NCBI GenBank assembly: GCA_050084515.1
Contig: CM114271.1
Location: forward strand, 61,876,001-61,940,000
From: Blasia pusilla
Lineage: Eukaryota > Marchantiophyta > Marchantiopsida > Blasiales
Reading direction: 5' to 3'
DNA: 64,000 bases
This document shows, piece by piece, positions 14,400-28,462 of this stretch. Within the stretch, counting starts at the first letter, position 1. Every line of letters starts with the position of its first letter. The position numbers and the translations under genes were made by a program. Below the pieces are notes generated by a model that was given only the letters and a program-made list of their open reading frames with translations, was not told where the DNA came from and did not search any database.

Positions 14400-16369
14400 A
14401 TAAGTCCTTTTTTGGGACGAGCTTGTGGTTTTTTTAGTGGAGTGAGCTCCCTTGCTACTATCTTGTGGTGATAGCTGGCCTAGCTGCACCTTTGGTGGAT
14501 GCATAATGTGGGGTCTCTTTGTCCTCGGGGTTCTCTCAGGTGGGACTATTTCAGACGTACTCATCGTCTAATGAGTATACAATCTCCTCATCCAAGCCAC
14601 CCTATCAAAACAAGTGAACATGAGCACAATAGCTATAGGATGCTATACTAGAAAGTGAGAAATAGGAAACATAAAAGATGCAACAACCCAATCCTTACCT
14701 GGACTTTGGCCTCATCATATGAAAGCCCCATGGCGTCCATGTACATCATTGGAACTGCACTTCTAAGTCTCTGAAGAATAGGAGGCTTCTACATTGACTT
14801 CCATGTCATCTAAACATGTTGGAATCTCCAACTCTAGAAATCCTTGCAAATATACCAATGATGGTGCTTAACACATCGCATGGTATGAAGAAAGGTGAGA
14901 GCAGCTTCCACCATCAGTTTCCTAGTCTCCATCCCCGCATCCCAAAACTCTTGGCATCTCTGGTCCCTAGTCCAAACAATAGCCATATGGGCAACGACGG
15001 ATTTAAAATGCCACTATGTGTCTTGCTCTAGTCTTATCTACGGAGGACATAAAGGGAGGATATAATCTGCTAACTTGATCCAATCTAGCACAAGAGATGG
15101 TTGATGTAGGGCAGATAAAAGAATGCGTCGAATCTCATCATAGTGAGATTTTGTGGCTAGACATTCCAAGCTCAAGTTGGCTTGGGAGATTTCTTGATCC
15201 TCTAAGACAAGAATTAGGTCTTGTTGTGGATCAAGGGGTCTCAAGTAGAGATCCGACAACTAGTCATGGCAACGATCAAGTCCTTTTTGTGCCTTCATGG
15301 TGCCGACCATCTTTTTTTAAGAGTAACCTTCATGCACAATTTGGCAAAAAATGGAGGTTTATATGCTCTTGATCCTCTGCAAAAACTAAATGTCCATACA
15401 AAAGACAAATGATAAGTTACTAGCATTTGACCTACAAGTTGAAGAAAGATATGCATACATGAAATATAAATGCATGTGTAAATGGATAACACTACAAATG
15501 TTTGGACAAAAGGACCAAACCCAAAATATGGACCAACAAGTTAAAACACCATGTTCTCGATCATCCTCATCTGAGAAAGCATCGTTATTTTGCTCATCCT
15601 CCTTCTTCCCTTTCTTCTTTCTTGGAAGTCGAGAGTTACCTAGTATCGGCAACAGTAGATGGATCTGGAGGTGTGTTTTGAAAACTTGTGGTATGCATTC
15701 AAACTCTATGCAGTTGTCACTTAGAAAAACATGGTGGTCATGCTCCTTATTGTAACAATGGTGTTTCCAGTCCGCAGGAGAAGAAAATAGCATACTCCCT
15801 TATTGGGGGTATCACCAGAAGTAAGTCGGCTATTCAATAATGATCAAAGCATCACAAATAGATCCAATGGCTATGAGATATGTAGGTATAAAGTGCACAA
15901 AAGTTTCTCACTATCCCAAGTTGAGTGAGCTGCTTACACTACCTTGTAAGTCATAAGTGAGTCACATTCACTCTGGACACTAGTTAGCGGTGGAGTTTTC
16001 TTTCTCTTGTGAAGTAACTGCTTGACAAAAACTCAAGGGATAGTCAATTTTTTGGATTCTCGACATCCACTTCTCTAAGCACCATTAATCTCCAAAATAT
16101 CTCCAACTTTTTTCTGTTAATATAAATGAATAAAAATAGATTAAAAAACCCTAGTATCCCGAATAGTGAAACAAATATTGATGAGTGTATCAATCGATTA
16201 ATTGGCTTCTCCCTCGACATTGGACTTGTCGACGGTGATCAATTCCATGGTTTTTTGCTGGAGGCTTGCAAGTAAGGACCCTAATAGTGATATTTTCTAA
16301 ATAACATGTGGTAGAGTAGATAACTTGTCATTTATTGTCAAATTGTGAGAGAAAATAGAAAGTAAAAAA

Positions 16370-16515
16370 ATTACTGAAATCTTTACAAAACTTGGAGATA
16401 CAAAGTGGCCTAGTCCGTCTGTGCGCTCACAGAAGAGCTTCAATAGAACCTGAACATGGAGATAACTCGACATATGAGAATGCGCTACCGCTGCGGCTCC
16501 CGACTATTTCTCGAT
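16370..16515. repeat. Repeat family Y, copy 1
   Basis: Similar to 21,667-21,782 and 21,794-21,940. The common words are AATCACTGAAAT, GAGATACAAA, CTCACAGAAGAGCTTC and AACATGGAGATAA. It is non-coding and dispersed. The copies are degenerate, so insertion is old. Confidence 0.75.
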
Positions 16516-19145
16516 AAGATACACTTTCTTTAGAGTCATTCCAAGTATCCATAGTGGAATGCCATCCAAATCCCCAACAATAACCCTCTTTTTGAGTCTA
16601 AACGAACAGAAAACTTTGACTACATAGTTCTTCTACGCCCCAACGAAGGCTACCTTCATGTCAGGGATGGTAGTGGCTTCGAAAGTTGCTTGCTCTTTAG
16701 ACAAAACTATGAGCTCTATGACTCTTTGTTTTTGGAAATAACAATCTAGCTAAATGTGATTGCTTGCCTTTCTCGCCATCAGCAAGAAATCAACATAATA
16801 ACCAAGTCTATCAGCAGAGTTGTGTAGGCAATTATACACAACTAAGGGCATTCCTAGGACAATCAAGTCCTTCACATGAGTTCCATCGTCCTCGGGACTA
16901 CATTTACAGATAATATCTCTCACTTTGGAATCACGGAGTAATGATTGTTTGGAAGGACGTGATATTTTCTAAGTCGTAGTTCAATTAAATTCTAGACCTC
17001 ATTCAACAATGTTGCCAATGCATTTCATTTTTAGTCCACTGACACACAAATTTCTCGTGCATTGGCTTAAGAGAATGCTATATGTAAGCCCTACTTTGGT
17101 ACCCCTCATTAATCCTACATCAAAAGATGAAATTTTCCCTTGGTAACCCTTCATTGATGATAGGCATTATAAGGTGGAATCTGAAGGTTTTCTAGACATA
17201 TGGCTATGTTCACAGTTGGTCATGGTTTCGATCATGGATTTTGTTGTTTTCGATCATGCTTCAATAAAGAGGTCATAATGGTTTTTTCAAAAATTATATT
17301 ATTTAATTAGCCACATCGTATTTTTTGGGGCATGCTACAATTGAAACACCGGTGTATTGAGGTTGTAGACGGCCTTGACATGGGCCTAGCATGGTTCAAT
17401 GTTTTGAAATAAGGATAACATATTCTTGGGTTTTGGAGGTAATCAACCCTATATCAAGTGCTTAACTTCTCCCTGGAGTCTTTGGATCAAGCATCTTCCA
17501 ATAAGGATTCTATTTTGTACGTAGGTACATGGAAGTAACTTAAAAAAAAGAGGATACGTTTGGGAACTTTGGGATTGGACTTGATTATTTGTTAGTTTCT
17601 CTGAAAAATCCATGGTGAAAGAAATCATGCAATTTAATTTCACATAGATTGTGGAAAGAAGGAATATTTATTAGGAAATCTCACCTCCATCCGCATAAAT
17701 CGTAAATCTCGCTTGATCCCTACATTGTTTGCGGCTCTTTCGAAGCCACTCGAAAGTACAAGATGGCTGCCTAAACCCTAAATGGTTGCCTAATCCGTAC
17801 CCTCTACTTTGGATACGCAAATTTAGTCTCTGAATACACCTCCAATAGCCATAACGCATGTTTTAATTGTTTGAAAGTAGTAAGGGGAATGCAAGGTTGC
17901 AAAAATGCACAACTATCTTCATGCAATAGCGGAGTGGTAGAAGTAATTAACAAAACCATTGGAAATACTTGGTTATGCAAGCCATAAGAAAGAAATTTTC
18001 CTTTGGATAAAATAGTGAATCCTTACGATTTCCAAATGTGGGCTTGTTGTAATTCTTGGACTAGCTTCTAGCTGCATTAAAAATTTGTTGCTACATGCTA
18101 CTACAAGGGTTCATGAATCACAAATAACTAACCCTCCAGGCCTCCTCTAAATATTGGCATATTCTAACCCAACCATCGGCCTACTTCAACAACCAATCGA
18201 GAGCCATGCTCAATTTCACTCACCTTAAAGCTTTGTTGACTAACACAAGTGTTCAAGCTTGATGTTGTTCACTAGTGGATTCCAATCTCTTCACAACCTG
18301 CTTTGGCACCTTTTCTTGCTCAAAGTCACACAAAGCTAGCTTGAAGATCGCTCAAAGTAACTTTCTCGCCAACTTTTCTTTGATCGTCTACTATGCTTGA
18401 ATCTTTATGAGCTGCCCTACTTTGCTTCAGAGTCTATGGCCAAATGCACAATACAATATCAATATCACTAATAAGTATGCTCTGCTCACTCAATGTGGAA
18501 CTTCACAGGCTCTCGTTCACTCCTTACTCTTCGTCACCCACATTCACCTTCTTCTCTTGTCCAATGCTCCAATGTGCTCTACTCGACCCTTCACTTGCTT
18601 GCTCTTTGACGTCGCTCTTGTTAAGCAAAAGACATGCTTGCACTTCACTGAAAGTTGAACATTCACTCGCCCTCCTAATTATGCTTGTCCTCGTCCTAAA
18701 TGCTAGCTCCCTCTATACTGACAATTGCTACAAGATTAGTACAAGTCCATATCCAAATGTATGTCTATCGATCTGATTGCACACATAAGCAACAACTTGC
18801 TTGACCAAACATACTACCAAATGCACTTGGTGATCTAAGATTGAAATTTACATTTCTATAGATTCGTTGAAATTGAAGTCTGTATCCATAGGCACCCACT
18901 AACTAGCAGATCCATGTTTTTTAAACATGTATGTGCAAGCCCACTCGGTAATGTAGAATTACTAAATACATTATACGTTACCAAAGAAAAAAACTTGAAT
19001 TTTCTCATACGCCATTTGCATAAATAGTGTCGTGTTGCAATGTCATCCAATGGAATCCTTTGCGTTTCCAAAGTTATCCCTGGAGTAGCACCTTGGAAAT
19101 TTGGTAAAGGCACTAAATGAAGATATTTGAGCCTTATGCACTACC
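16516..19145. other. Intergenic DNA, no gene seen
   Basis: AT-rich. Short frames only, none with a recognisable domain. Confidence 0.4.
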
Positions 19146-19151
19146 AACATC

Positions 19152-19275
19152 CCGTACTCCATTGTGACCAAACTACATTAGCCAAAATATGCAGTGACGC
19201 CGTACTCTACTGTGACCAAACTAAGTTAACCAAAATGTGCAGTGACCCTGCACTCTATTATGACCAAATTGCGAC
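19152..19275. repeat. 48-bp tandem repeat, about 2.5 units
   Basis: Units start at about 19,152, 19,200 and 19,248 with the pattern CCGTACTC...GTGACCAAACTA...CCAAAATRTGCAGTGAC. A period of 48 gives a 16-residue repeat in one frame, but the surrounding frame is short and unrecognised. Confidence 0.8.
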
Positions 19276-19279
19276 ACAA

Positions 19280-21665
19280 CATTCCATGGTCGCCTTGGCG
19301 ATACTATGCAAATCGTGGCATGCCACTCCGCATTCCCTATCACAATACGATATAAACCTTGGCGCAATGAAGCCCACTTGAGCTTCAGTGCGTCGTCACT
19401 GCACTTTCACGCCCACTGTCATTAAAGATCCAAGCCCTTTGCCCATGGTTAACAAAGCCCCATGCCCTTGGGTCTATTAGGACAGATACACAACCCCCTT
19501 ATCCCTCCGTCTCTATCATTTGAGTCAGGGTGTGGAATTGACTAAAAAAAAATTCCCAAGGGCAATAATTTTTTTCGCGATGACTCTTATGGCTTTCGGA
19601 AAGAAGGGGGAGATGGGGCCATATGGGCATGTCCTTCTATAGGGCGGACTTAAGTCCATGGACATGGACATATCTGTGGACACGGACTTTGTTCATATGC
19701 AACCTTGAGCATCATGGGTGTCAATTCTATGCAAGGAGTTAGCGCCAATAGGAGATTCATAGAGGGAGCAAGTTGATTGACAACCATTGGTAAAGGCACG
19801 ATATTTGCCTCAAACACTAAGGTGGAATCTTTCCTGCGATCAACTTGAAGGAGGTGATGCGGCATTTTGACGAGCTTTTGTAAGTATCTCTTGCCTTGTA
19901 GCTCCCTTAGAATGTAGGGAGAGTTAGTTCCTATTATAGAATACTTAACTAAGTATGTGGATAGTTATTATAGGTTACAAATAATGGGGAGTTCTCAAAC
20001 TCCTTATGTTATGGATAATGTGGGCAGGGATTCAAAGACTAGAGAAAATGGTTTTGTCAACCAAGATGTCTTAGCATCCATATTGAATTCATGAAACTTT
20101 ATTACTCATGTAGTGTCTTCATTATAATTTTCAATAAATTTATGTATTCCATTTTTGTTTATGGTGCAAAATGATATGCCACATCATAATGATGTTTTGT
20201 ACAAAAATAATCCATATATATAGAGATTTTTGTCCTTGCATCACTTGGCTTGTGTGATTGGAATATCAAAATTATCGAATGACTTTTTTAAAATCTATTT
20301 TTCATTTTTTAGAAATTTGTAAATTTAGGAAAAGAAAATCGCGAATGCATTATGAATCATACTCACATTACGATAATTGAGTCACAATTCTACAACAAAT
20401 TTGCATGCCAATTGCAAGTCATTGCGACTATATTTTGATAGTAACAAACCACAACTTCAAAGTTACGTTGGAGATACAAACTACACTCGGGTTCTTAATC
20501 TTGTGAATAATTTCTAATTGTGGCATTGGAAATTTTGTGTTTTCAGTGCAAATATGGTGTAGCTCATATGACTCCCAAAATCCCTCCAAATGTTAAAGTA
20601 TCATTTTTTTCTCTTTTAGTTCTTTCAAGTTGAAGGTACAAAATTGGTGGAAGTTGTTTGTATTAATTCAAGAGGATATTTTGTAACATTGTGATGATTA
20701 GATTATTTTTATTTCGGAAATTTAGATAATTGAGAAAAACTCATATAGATAGTGTGGTCGATTTGAAAACAGGGCACCAAAAACATGGATGGGAAGGAAA
20801 TACTTCTCATCCTTGTTCTTCAGATGAGAAGTGTTTATCTTCCATCCATGAAATATGGATAGAAAATCTTCCATGAAGTATGGAAAAATAGTCATCTTCT
20901 TATCCATTACATAAAGAATGATTCCAAAGTATTTTTAAGTTCATATTAGGACTTATCCTTTTATGAAGTGTAAGTTCATAAAAAATGGTCACTTTGTTTG
21001 TTAAAACTTTAAGCTTTATATGTGTATGTTGAAAAAGTAGACATTCAATACTTTTTGAGAGCGAGAACTTGATCCAAAACTCATCTCCAAATAAAGGTGA
21101 AACAAATGTAACAGAATAAAAATTGGTACCTAAAAAAAATTTGTTTGATTTTTTTATTAAAAGTATTTTTGAGAAATGATCATGGGGGCCGATGAGAGCC
21201 TTGGCACCCCATTTCGACGACGTATTTTGGTTCTAATGCACCCAATGGCACTACGTAGCCCTGCTTCTCCTAAATTGGTAAGTTGTAATTTGTGGCGACC
21301 GACTCAAAGTTGCCACTAACCTCATGTGCCTTTCTCATTCTTTGGTGCCCACTTATGGTGCCTACAATAGCTTGGTGACCCACTCCACATCCCTAGAAAC
21401 CATCCCCTTTCGTGATGCGCCCTCTTACGGAAGTCGTCCCACATACCCATGCTAGCCCCTTGGCTTGTTATTTGTAATGAAGATGTATCCATACTTCATG
21501 TTATGAGCTAAGTTATGTTAATATCATAAGGATTTGTATAAATCCAATAACACGTATTTTTTTGAAGAATTTATTAAATAATTGATCTTGATTTTTTTTT
21601 TATGGATAATCCATCATTGATGCAACATATGTTTTGTTGCATATTTTTTGAGAAAAAAATGTGAC
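19280..21665. other. AT-rich intergenic DNA, no gene seen
   Basis: Only short frames. GC is particularly low from about 20.1 to 21.2 kb. Confidence 0.4.
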
Positions 21666-21666
21666 G

Positions 21667-21940
21667 AAATCACTGAAATATGTTACAAATTTAGGAGATA
21701 CAAATTAGCCTGGTTCATCCGTGCTCTCATAGAAGAGGTTCGATGGAACCTCAACATGGAGATAACCCGATATAAGAGTGTTAGAAAATAGAAAGTGACG
21801 AAATCACTGAAATTTTTACAAAACTTAGAGATACAAAGTGGCCTAGTCCGTCCGTGCACTCACAGAAGAGCTTCGATGGAACCTGAACATGGAGATAATT
21901 GGACATACAAGAATGCACTACCCCTGCGGCTTCCGGCTAT
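21667..21940. repeat. Repeat family Y, two tandem copies
   Basis: Copies at about 21,667-21,782 and 21,794-21,940 are in direct orientation. The second is closer to the 16.37 kb copy (CCTAGTCCGTC, CTCACAGAAGAGCTTC) than to its own neighbour, so the pair is not a simple recent tandem duplication. Confidence 0.75.
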
Positions 21941-21944
21941 TTCA

Positions 21945-23050
21945 GTACTCGAGAAACTAGGGCACCGTGATGCAATATAGGGTTAGATAATCCTAGTAAC
22001 GCTACTCCTAAAACCACATACATAAGATTACTATGACTCCTTCGACGTGTAAGTCGGAACCATCAATCTAGGCTTCTCCTCATATTACGGGATCAATCAA
22101 ATTTATGGTGCTGAGAGAAGTGGATGTTAAGAATCCAACATATTTGGCCATAAAAAATCCAAAAAAATATTTTGTTTTCAAAAAATCCATATGGAAATTT
22201 TTTTGTCGAGTATTTTGCTGAACCTTAGGATATCATTCAAGACTCATCTTGAGGATAGTCGCCATACTCTAGCACTGTAGTAGCATGAGCGTAATTTTCC
22301 TGGTTCACATTCAATATGTTTTGTGATTGATATTCTTCAACGACATCGCGTTGTAGAGGACAAAAAAATTACCATGGATTTGACCCTAATATTATGGAGA
22401 TTTTCATCAATCCTCTTACGGATGCTTGATCATTCATGTAACTACGAGGTATTGGTCAACATTTTAGATGAGAGCATTGGATGAGCAACGTATCTGAACT
22501 CAAGACAATGGAGTATATTGGAATTTTTAGTAAGAGTTGCAAGCATCCAAACACGATATAAATATTTTCAGAAGGTACCTCCCACATTTTGGAGTGTTAA
22601 AGGAAGTATTAGAGTTGGACTTCTAAATCTTCCAAAATTGTTATAATGTTAATGGAATAAGATAATCCTTAGAATTCGAGGCCTTGCGCCCTCCATCATC
22701 ATGGATGGTTATGATGTGTTTAGGATGGACATGAAATTCCATCAACAAGAAGATAGAGAGAGCGGTGAAACCTTTTTCTTCCCCTCATGAGTGGAGCAAT
22801 GTTTCTCCACATATCATTTGTCCCTTAACGGGTGAAATTATATTGTCACACATATCCCTAAGAGTAGACATGTGTTGCAAAAAGTGGACAATATGCGTAG
22901 TGATGTAGTGTGATAGATCTAACTCGTAGTATAAACATTACACATTATTATTACAATCCAATGGATTGAGTCCAAAATAATAATGGATGTGCTTTAAACT
23001 TGCAACTATCTTAACCATGAATCTATGGAAGTGCCTATGAGCATTCTTCA
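21945..23050. other. AT-rich intergenic DNA, no gene seen
   Basis: No supportable coding or RNA feature. Confidence 0.4.
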
Positions 23051-23059
23051 ACCAGAATG

Positions 23060-23495
23060 GTAAGAATTGCCACCTAGTCTCATGGTGAGAAGATGTGGTT
23101 ACTTACAGGGCAAAGATCACAATAGCTTCGCGGACTCATGGTTAAGACGTTCGACAAGGAGAGATAAAATCTCCAAGGTCACTCTCCTTGAGGTATACCC
23201 TCGCTCTCCAAGTCCTCCCCTTGATGACCTTGACACTAAGATCATCACTTGACCCTAAAACTACAATAGTGGGTTACGAGACATTTTCCATAAATAAAAA
23301 GTCAAATCTCATATAATTGGGAAAATTACTTGGAATACTAAGTTCATCACATGACCTCCAAATGGGTCTACACAAAGGAGCAACCAATTCTATCACGTTG
23401 GCCTACTCCTAGCAGGTCATCCCGAACTATTGGACTCAATCTCTAGTCTCTATTGAAGCACCACACACACACTCGTCATTCCACCATAAAAGACG
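23060..23495 (-). repeat. Repeat family X, degenerate long copy
   Basis: Shares order and words with 44,095-44,490: TTGAGGTATACCCT, an AAATAGAAAGTC/AATAAAAAGTC match, AGGTCATCC and TAAAAGACGTGA. It has no coding capacity. It is interpreted as a solo LTR or LTR fragment. Confidence 0.65.
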
Positions 23496-23499
23496 TGAT

Positions 23500-26400
23500 A
23501 CACTAAAGATATTTTCATGTCCAATCACATAAAGAATATTCTCAATTGATCATGGATCATTTGTAGCTTGACAAGATGTTAATCTCCATATATATATACA
23601 TATATTTTCTCATGCAAAAAACATCACTAAACTAAACTTGCCTCCCATAAATCACATCATGAGTTTTTGTTTGAATCTGGGCTTTCTCAATGTCTAAAAA
23701 GTTGTAGGATCATAAAAATATTGGTATATCACTAGTCAAATCTATTCATTTACCATGATCCTTTAAAGAACCCAAATTCCTTATAATGAATGCAAAATAA
23801 CAATAAGCCCTCTCAAGAACTAGTGCATCCAAAATATCTCTCCTCTTATCAACTGAGGACCTACCTTAGGTTCCAAGTCTTCATCATAATCTCACTTGAA
23901 GAGGAAGGTGCAATTTGTGGTTGGTAGTCATCAACCTTGTCATCTCCATTACGAACCTTCTACTATAATCCTCAACATTATGCTCTATATATGAAAAAAA
24001 AAATGCTATAGCCACCTTCAAACTCCTCACTCAAAAAATCTCTTAGGAAGTCCATGGATGTCTGTCTTTCGTAATCTTGCCCAAAAAAATTTCCTCAAAA
24101 GTCATCGAGATACATTAAAATTCTTGAGTTGATCAAACTACGAAATATTCTCTCTCAATAGGCTAAATTTCTATGGGAAAAAAATAGACGAAAATGAGAG
24201 CATGGAGAAAATAGAGGCGAGGAGAGAGGGAATTAATAATGTCAAGAAACTAAGAAAGGACCAATGAATAAGAAAGGTAGGAAAGATAGAGAATTCCAAT
24301 TCCTTCATTCCATCCCCTCCCTCCTCCCACGATTCCCATCCTTATCCCTACCATACCTTCATCCTATCCTCCTCACCCTCTTCTACAATCTAAGCTAGTT
24401 TTATCATTCCTTCCAATTGTAAGTTGGAACATTTTCACGTTGGCACCAAATTCCAAATAGCCATCGGGAGGAGTGTTGCTTCTCTTTGGTTATATCTAGG
24501 GTATGTTATAAAAGACCTATGGATCTATAATAGCTACCACTTTTGATGCATCTCCCCTTCAATTATCTAATACTAATCGCACTATTTGTTGATTCAAAGG
24601 TACCTATTATTTTACCGAATTTTGAAGAATAGGCACCTTTTGATATAGTGTTTCTAAGAGACCTTTGGATTTGGTTATCTTATTCGTACCTTTGGACATG
24701 GAACACGTGACGTGTTCTTTGGAAGTACCTTGTTCCAAAGATTTTCCAATGAGCACAAATCTCTCTAGGTTAGGAGTTTCTTGTAGCCAAACATTTTATT
24801 AAGGGTTATAGGGAGTTGAAGCATATTTATTCCAAGCTATGGACTTGTAATATTTTTATTTCTTTAACATTTTTCGTAAGGACAAATTCCACTTCTAGGT
24901 GTTTGATAATTGAGATGCTTGTCTATGTCAGGTCATAATTTTTCCTCCAAATAAAATTGATAATTAATATCACATGTTCATTATATTTTTCCTTGCAAAA
25001 GTTAACATCAATATTTATCTCATGGTCATACTTTTAGCCTTATGTCCCATGTGGAGCACCCTATTGGGTTATCTTATCTACTTGCCTCAACAATATGCAA
25101 GTAGTTGATAAAACCTAGCTATAGATTAGCTAGTTTCGTAATGAATTTCAATCATGAACAAGTAATTTTTATCAATAATATAATATTTGAGAGCACCAAA
25201 TTTATTATTATGTATAGGGTGAAAATGATTATTAAAAATAAAAATTTTCCAATATCATTAATTAATCTCGTTGCTGACTCTTGCAAACTTTTATATGATC
25301 ATAATAATCTTAATAAGTTGAAATTTTTTTTTGGCGATAAATGCATTGTATTAAAAATTTAACCCATGCTTTTAAAGTTAAGAAATGTTGAGGAAGGAGG
25401 AATATACGTGGGCATGGATAAGAACATGTAGATCCATATCTAGATAGGTATCCCAAGTAGATCCATATCCAAGATATACGTGCAAAAACGATAGAGAAAT
25501 GTGAATGAGGACAAATGAAACCAAGGACGACATTGGGGAACAAGAGGAAAAGAGCCAAACCAAGTTGAAAACTTAAAACAAGGATATTAAAAGCTAAGAC
25601 CAATCCTGAAAAGACATACCCTAGACTATTCTTACTAGTGCGGCAATGCCTTATGGACAATTCATGGTACCCCCTTTTAATTGCTATACATATGATAGCA
25701 ACATGAAAGAAGCTTGTTCGATATGAAACTTAATAAGTGAAATGAACAACTCGTCTTTTTCTTTTCTTAGTTAGTGCCCTATGATTTGAGTCAATATTTT
25801 TAGATGAAATTCTTTGAAATTCAAGACATTGCGAAACCTACATTTACTTTGAAAGGTAGAAAGACATTAAAACTAAGAGATAAATTATATTTGTGTTTTG
25901 TGTTGGAAAGAATAAAAGTGTGGTTGAGATATGTTTTAGTCTAGTCCTTTCAATCTCATAATTCTTATTATATTATGTATCTTAATTAAAATATTTCCTT
26001 TCTGAAAGATTATTTGTAGAAATCAGCAAAGAAATGGAACCTCAACGTTCATCATAATAATAATAATTGTGATTGAACTTTCTTAATTTTCGAGAAAATT
26101 TTGGAAAAAAGTAAAGAAGTTTCTGGTTTTCTTTTACCTTAGGCAAGAAGCATTTGCCATGTTAATGTTGGGGTGCCCAACAGAAATTTGGAGGTCAAAA
26201 TTTTGGGAGGTCAATATGAAGATTTTGGTAATATTAGAGAACTTTTGATCACTGGAACATAATAATAGATCTCAACTATTGAGAATGTGGAAAAATTAGC
26301 TATGGAAAAGAGTATTTTTAAATATAAAATTTTAAATATCAAAGATTAGAGGAAAAGATCACATCTCTATTATTATTGGAGAGTTCCCTTGCAATTTACA

Positions 26401-27400
26401 AACTCTTCTCCTCTGGACACTCGGCATTTTCAGCCAATGGGATCACTCTCCTCTTGAACCAAAAGAATCATTCTAAATTAGTTCTAAATAAATTTAAAAT
26501 CATACTTGAAAATTGTGAGAATTCTTATGGGAGATAATACAAATACATGCATTGTGCGGGCTTACATTTGTAATACATACATATTACACTTTAAATAAAT
26601 AAATAAATAAATAAACAGATAGATAAAAATAATATTATGGTGCTAATACAATGGCTTACACTCCGGAGGCCTAACACTATCTATAACATAGAAATGAGTT
26701 GGTTTTTCCCTTACCATTGAACCTTTTTCTTCTCTTCTTGGATATTTAAAAAAAAAGTCCATTTTCCAAACTCTGAAATTTATGCCTATTTTCTAGTACA
26801 TTCTCATTCCTTCCACAATTTTCATTTCCTAATATTTTCTCTCCATTTTTAGTATGTAACGTATTTCTTACGTAATCCAAATTCCCCCCTATGCGCTCCA
26901 CACAAACAATTCAAACTAGTCTCTAAAAATACCACCTCACATTAAAATCATCCATTAAAGAATTCCTCATTCCACGCTCCTCCCACGTTCCATTTCATTC
27001 GTGTAATATACACATACAATTTGTTTTCATTATCCGAACCCCATTGTTTTATTTTATTTTCTATTTACCTCCCAACTAGGAGTCCCGACCGAATGGGGAG
27101 CTCTATCCGACCTAAAAGTATACCGCTCAGTGTTATAGAGTGACATATTCTTAACGTGCCACTCTACTACTTTTACCCTCCACGATGAGGGGGCCACCCG
27201 CCCTAATTTTTTTATTATAAAAAATCCGAATAAAAAGCCCATCCCTATAACCTTATCTTCCTTATTCCCTCTCTTCCAACAAAATAATAATAATAATAAT
27301 ATACGAATAATTTTCCGGGGAACTAAACGAAAAGGGAAATACGCGTAAGTTTTCCGATACGTGGTAGAGGATAAAAGATGATAAATAAATAACAAGGTGC
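23500..27400. other. AT-rich intergenic DNA, no gene seen
   Basis: Very low GC through 24.5-26.7 kb. Simple sequence is present: TA-rich at about 23.59 kb, (AAAT)n at about 26,591-26,616 and (ATA)n at about 27,286-27,301. Composition becomes GC-rich at about 27.4 kb, at the edge of the bZIP promoter. Confidence 0.45.
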
Positions 27401-27889
27401 TAGGAATGGGAGGCGTGACAAAGCCCGGGACCCAAAAGCGGGTCGATGGAAAGTAGGTAGTGGCGTGGAAGCCCCGCCCTTTATGCGCGAAATCCGTACG
27501 AAACGATAAAATACTGGTCCGGAAGCGACAGTCATCGGATGGGGAAACGAACGAACCGCATAAACGAGGCTTCTGAGAGCTCTCTCTGTGTGTAGTTCTA
27601 CTAGTATTTTCTTTTTCCTCCTTTCTCCTTCTTCTTTATTAGTTATTAGTGCGAGTGATGGACGGACGTTCCCACTAGCGCGCGCACATCCCTTCGCTCG
27701 CTCGCACGCACACACACACACACTCGCTCGCTCACTGTGAGGATCGAGCGGAGCTGTGCCCGGAGCCGTGATTCGCACTCGGGCTGCTGCGATGGGACCT
27801 ACAAATTGAGTTCGTTGTTGACCGGGACAGGATCGAGAGTGAGCGAGACAGGTATGCATGCGGAGAAGAGGCTCTTGGGTTGATAGGAG

Positions 27890-28330
27890 GTCACGGCAGG
27901 TACAGGGAGGGAGGGAGAGAGAGAGAGAGAGAGAGAGGGCAGGAGAAATCGAGGTCGTCGAGGGAGAAGATAGGGAGGGAGCGAGATCTCAGAGCTGGAG
28001 CGCAGCGGTGAGGAGGAATCGAGTTCGTCCGGCGACGGTGGATCAGTTTTAAGGAAGTCTTCTTGTGAGGAGGCCTCTTGGGGAGAGAGAGAGAGAGAGA
28101 GACACGTTGTAGAGATAGAAGGGGGCAGGGTGTTGAGTGGAGAGGAGCAGGATCGGAAGTGGGAAGAGTGATTAGGGGTCCTGCGGATGAGATAAATCAA
28201 TTCTCTGACGACCGTGGCAGATCGAGGGGTTGTGTAGTGGCAGAGCATCCTATTGTCATTAGCGGAGCTGGAGGGAATTGCGCCCCATAGAGATAGAGAC
28301 AGAGATAGAGATAGGGAGAGATTGATAAAC
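27890..28330 (+). promoter_or_regulatory. GA-rich leader upstream of the bZIP gene
   Basis: Several (GA)n tracts (about 27,907-27,938, 28,083-28,103 and 28,290-28,320) lie in a GC-rich zone just before the proposed start at 28,463. GA-rich 5' untranslated leaders are common in plant genes. ATGs occur within it (for example near 27,791, 27,858 and 28,188), some with stops a few codons later. They would be upstream ORFs if transcription starts before them, but the transcript start is not visible. Long minus-strand frames here are shadows of the low-complexity sequence. Confidence 0.5.
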
Positions 28331-28462
28331 CAGGAGAGTGGTCGGGTGCCTGCTTTGTTTGGTCTTTGTGTGCGAGTGGAGTGAAGGTGATCAACGAGAG
28401 GAGGAGTTTCGCTTGGATTCAAGAATAGGAAGGAGTTTTAAAGTCGAGTACAGTGATCGAAG

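Larger units (their letters stand above)
11740..16365. other. AT-rich intergenic DNA
   Basis: No supportable gene. Contents: a 24-bp direct repeat at 12,359-12,436 flanking a block copied from or shared with 8.1 kb, and a small perfect hairpin at 14,367-14,399. The 135-codon minus frame at 15,386-15,793 has a Lys/Glu/Asp-rich middle but no family I know. Confidence 0.4.

Noticed and set aside
27799-28422. 207-codon minus-strand open frame (Ser/Leu-rich)
   Set aside because: Antisense to GA-rich low-complexity leader of the bZIP gene; composition explains the open frame.
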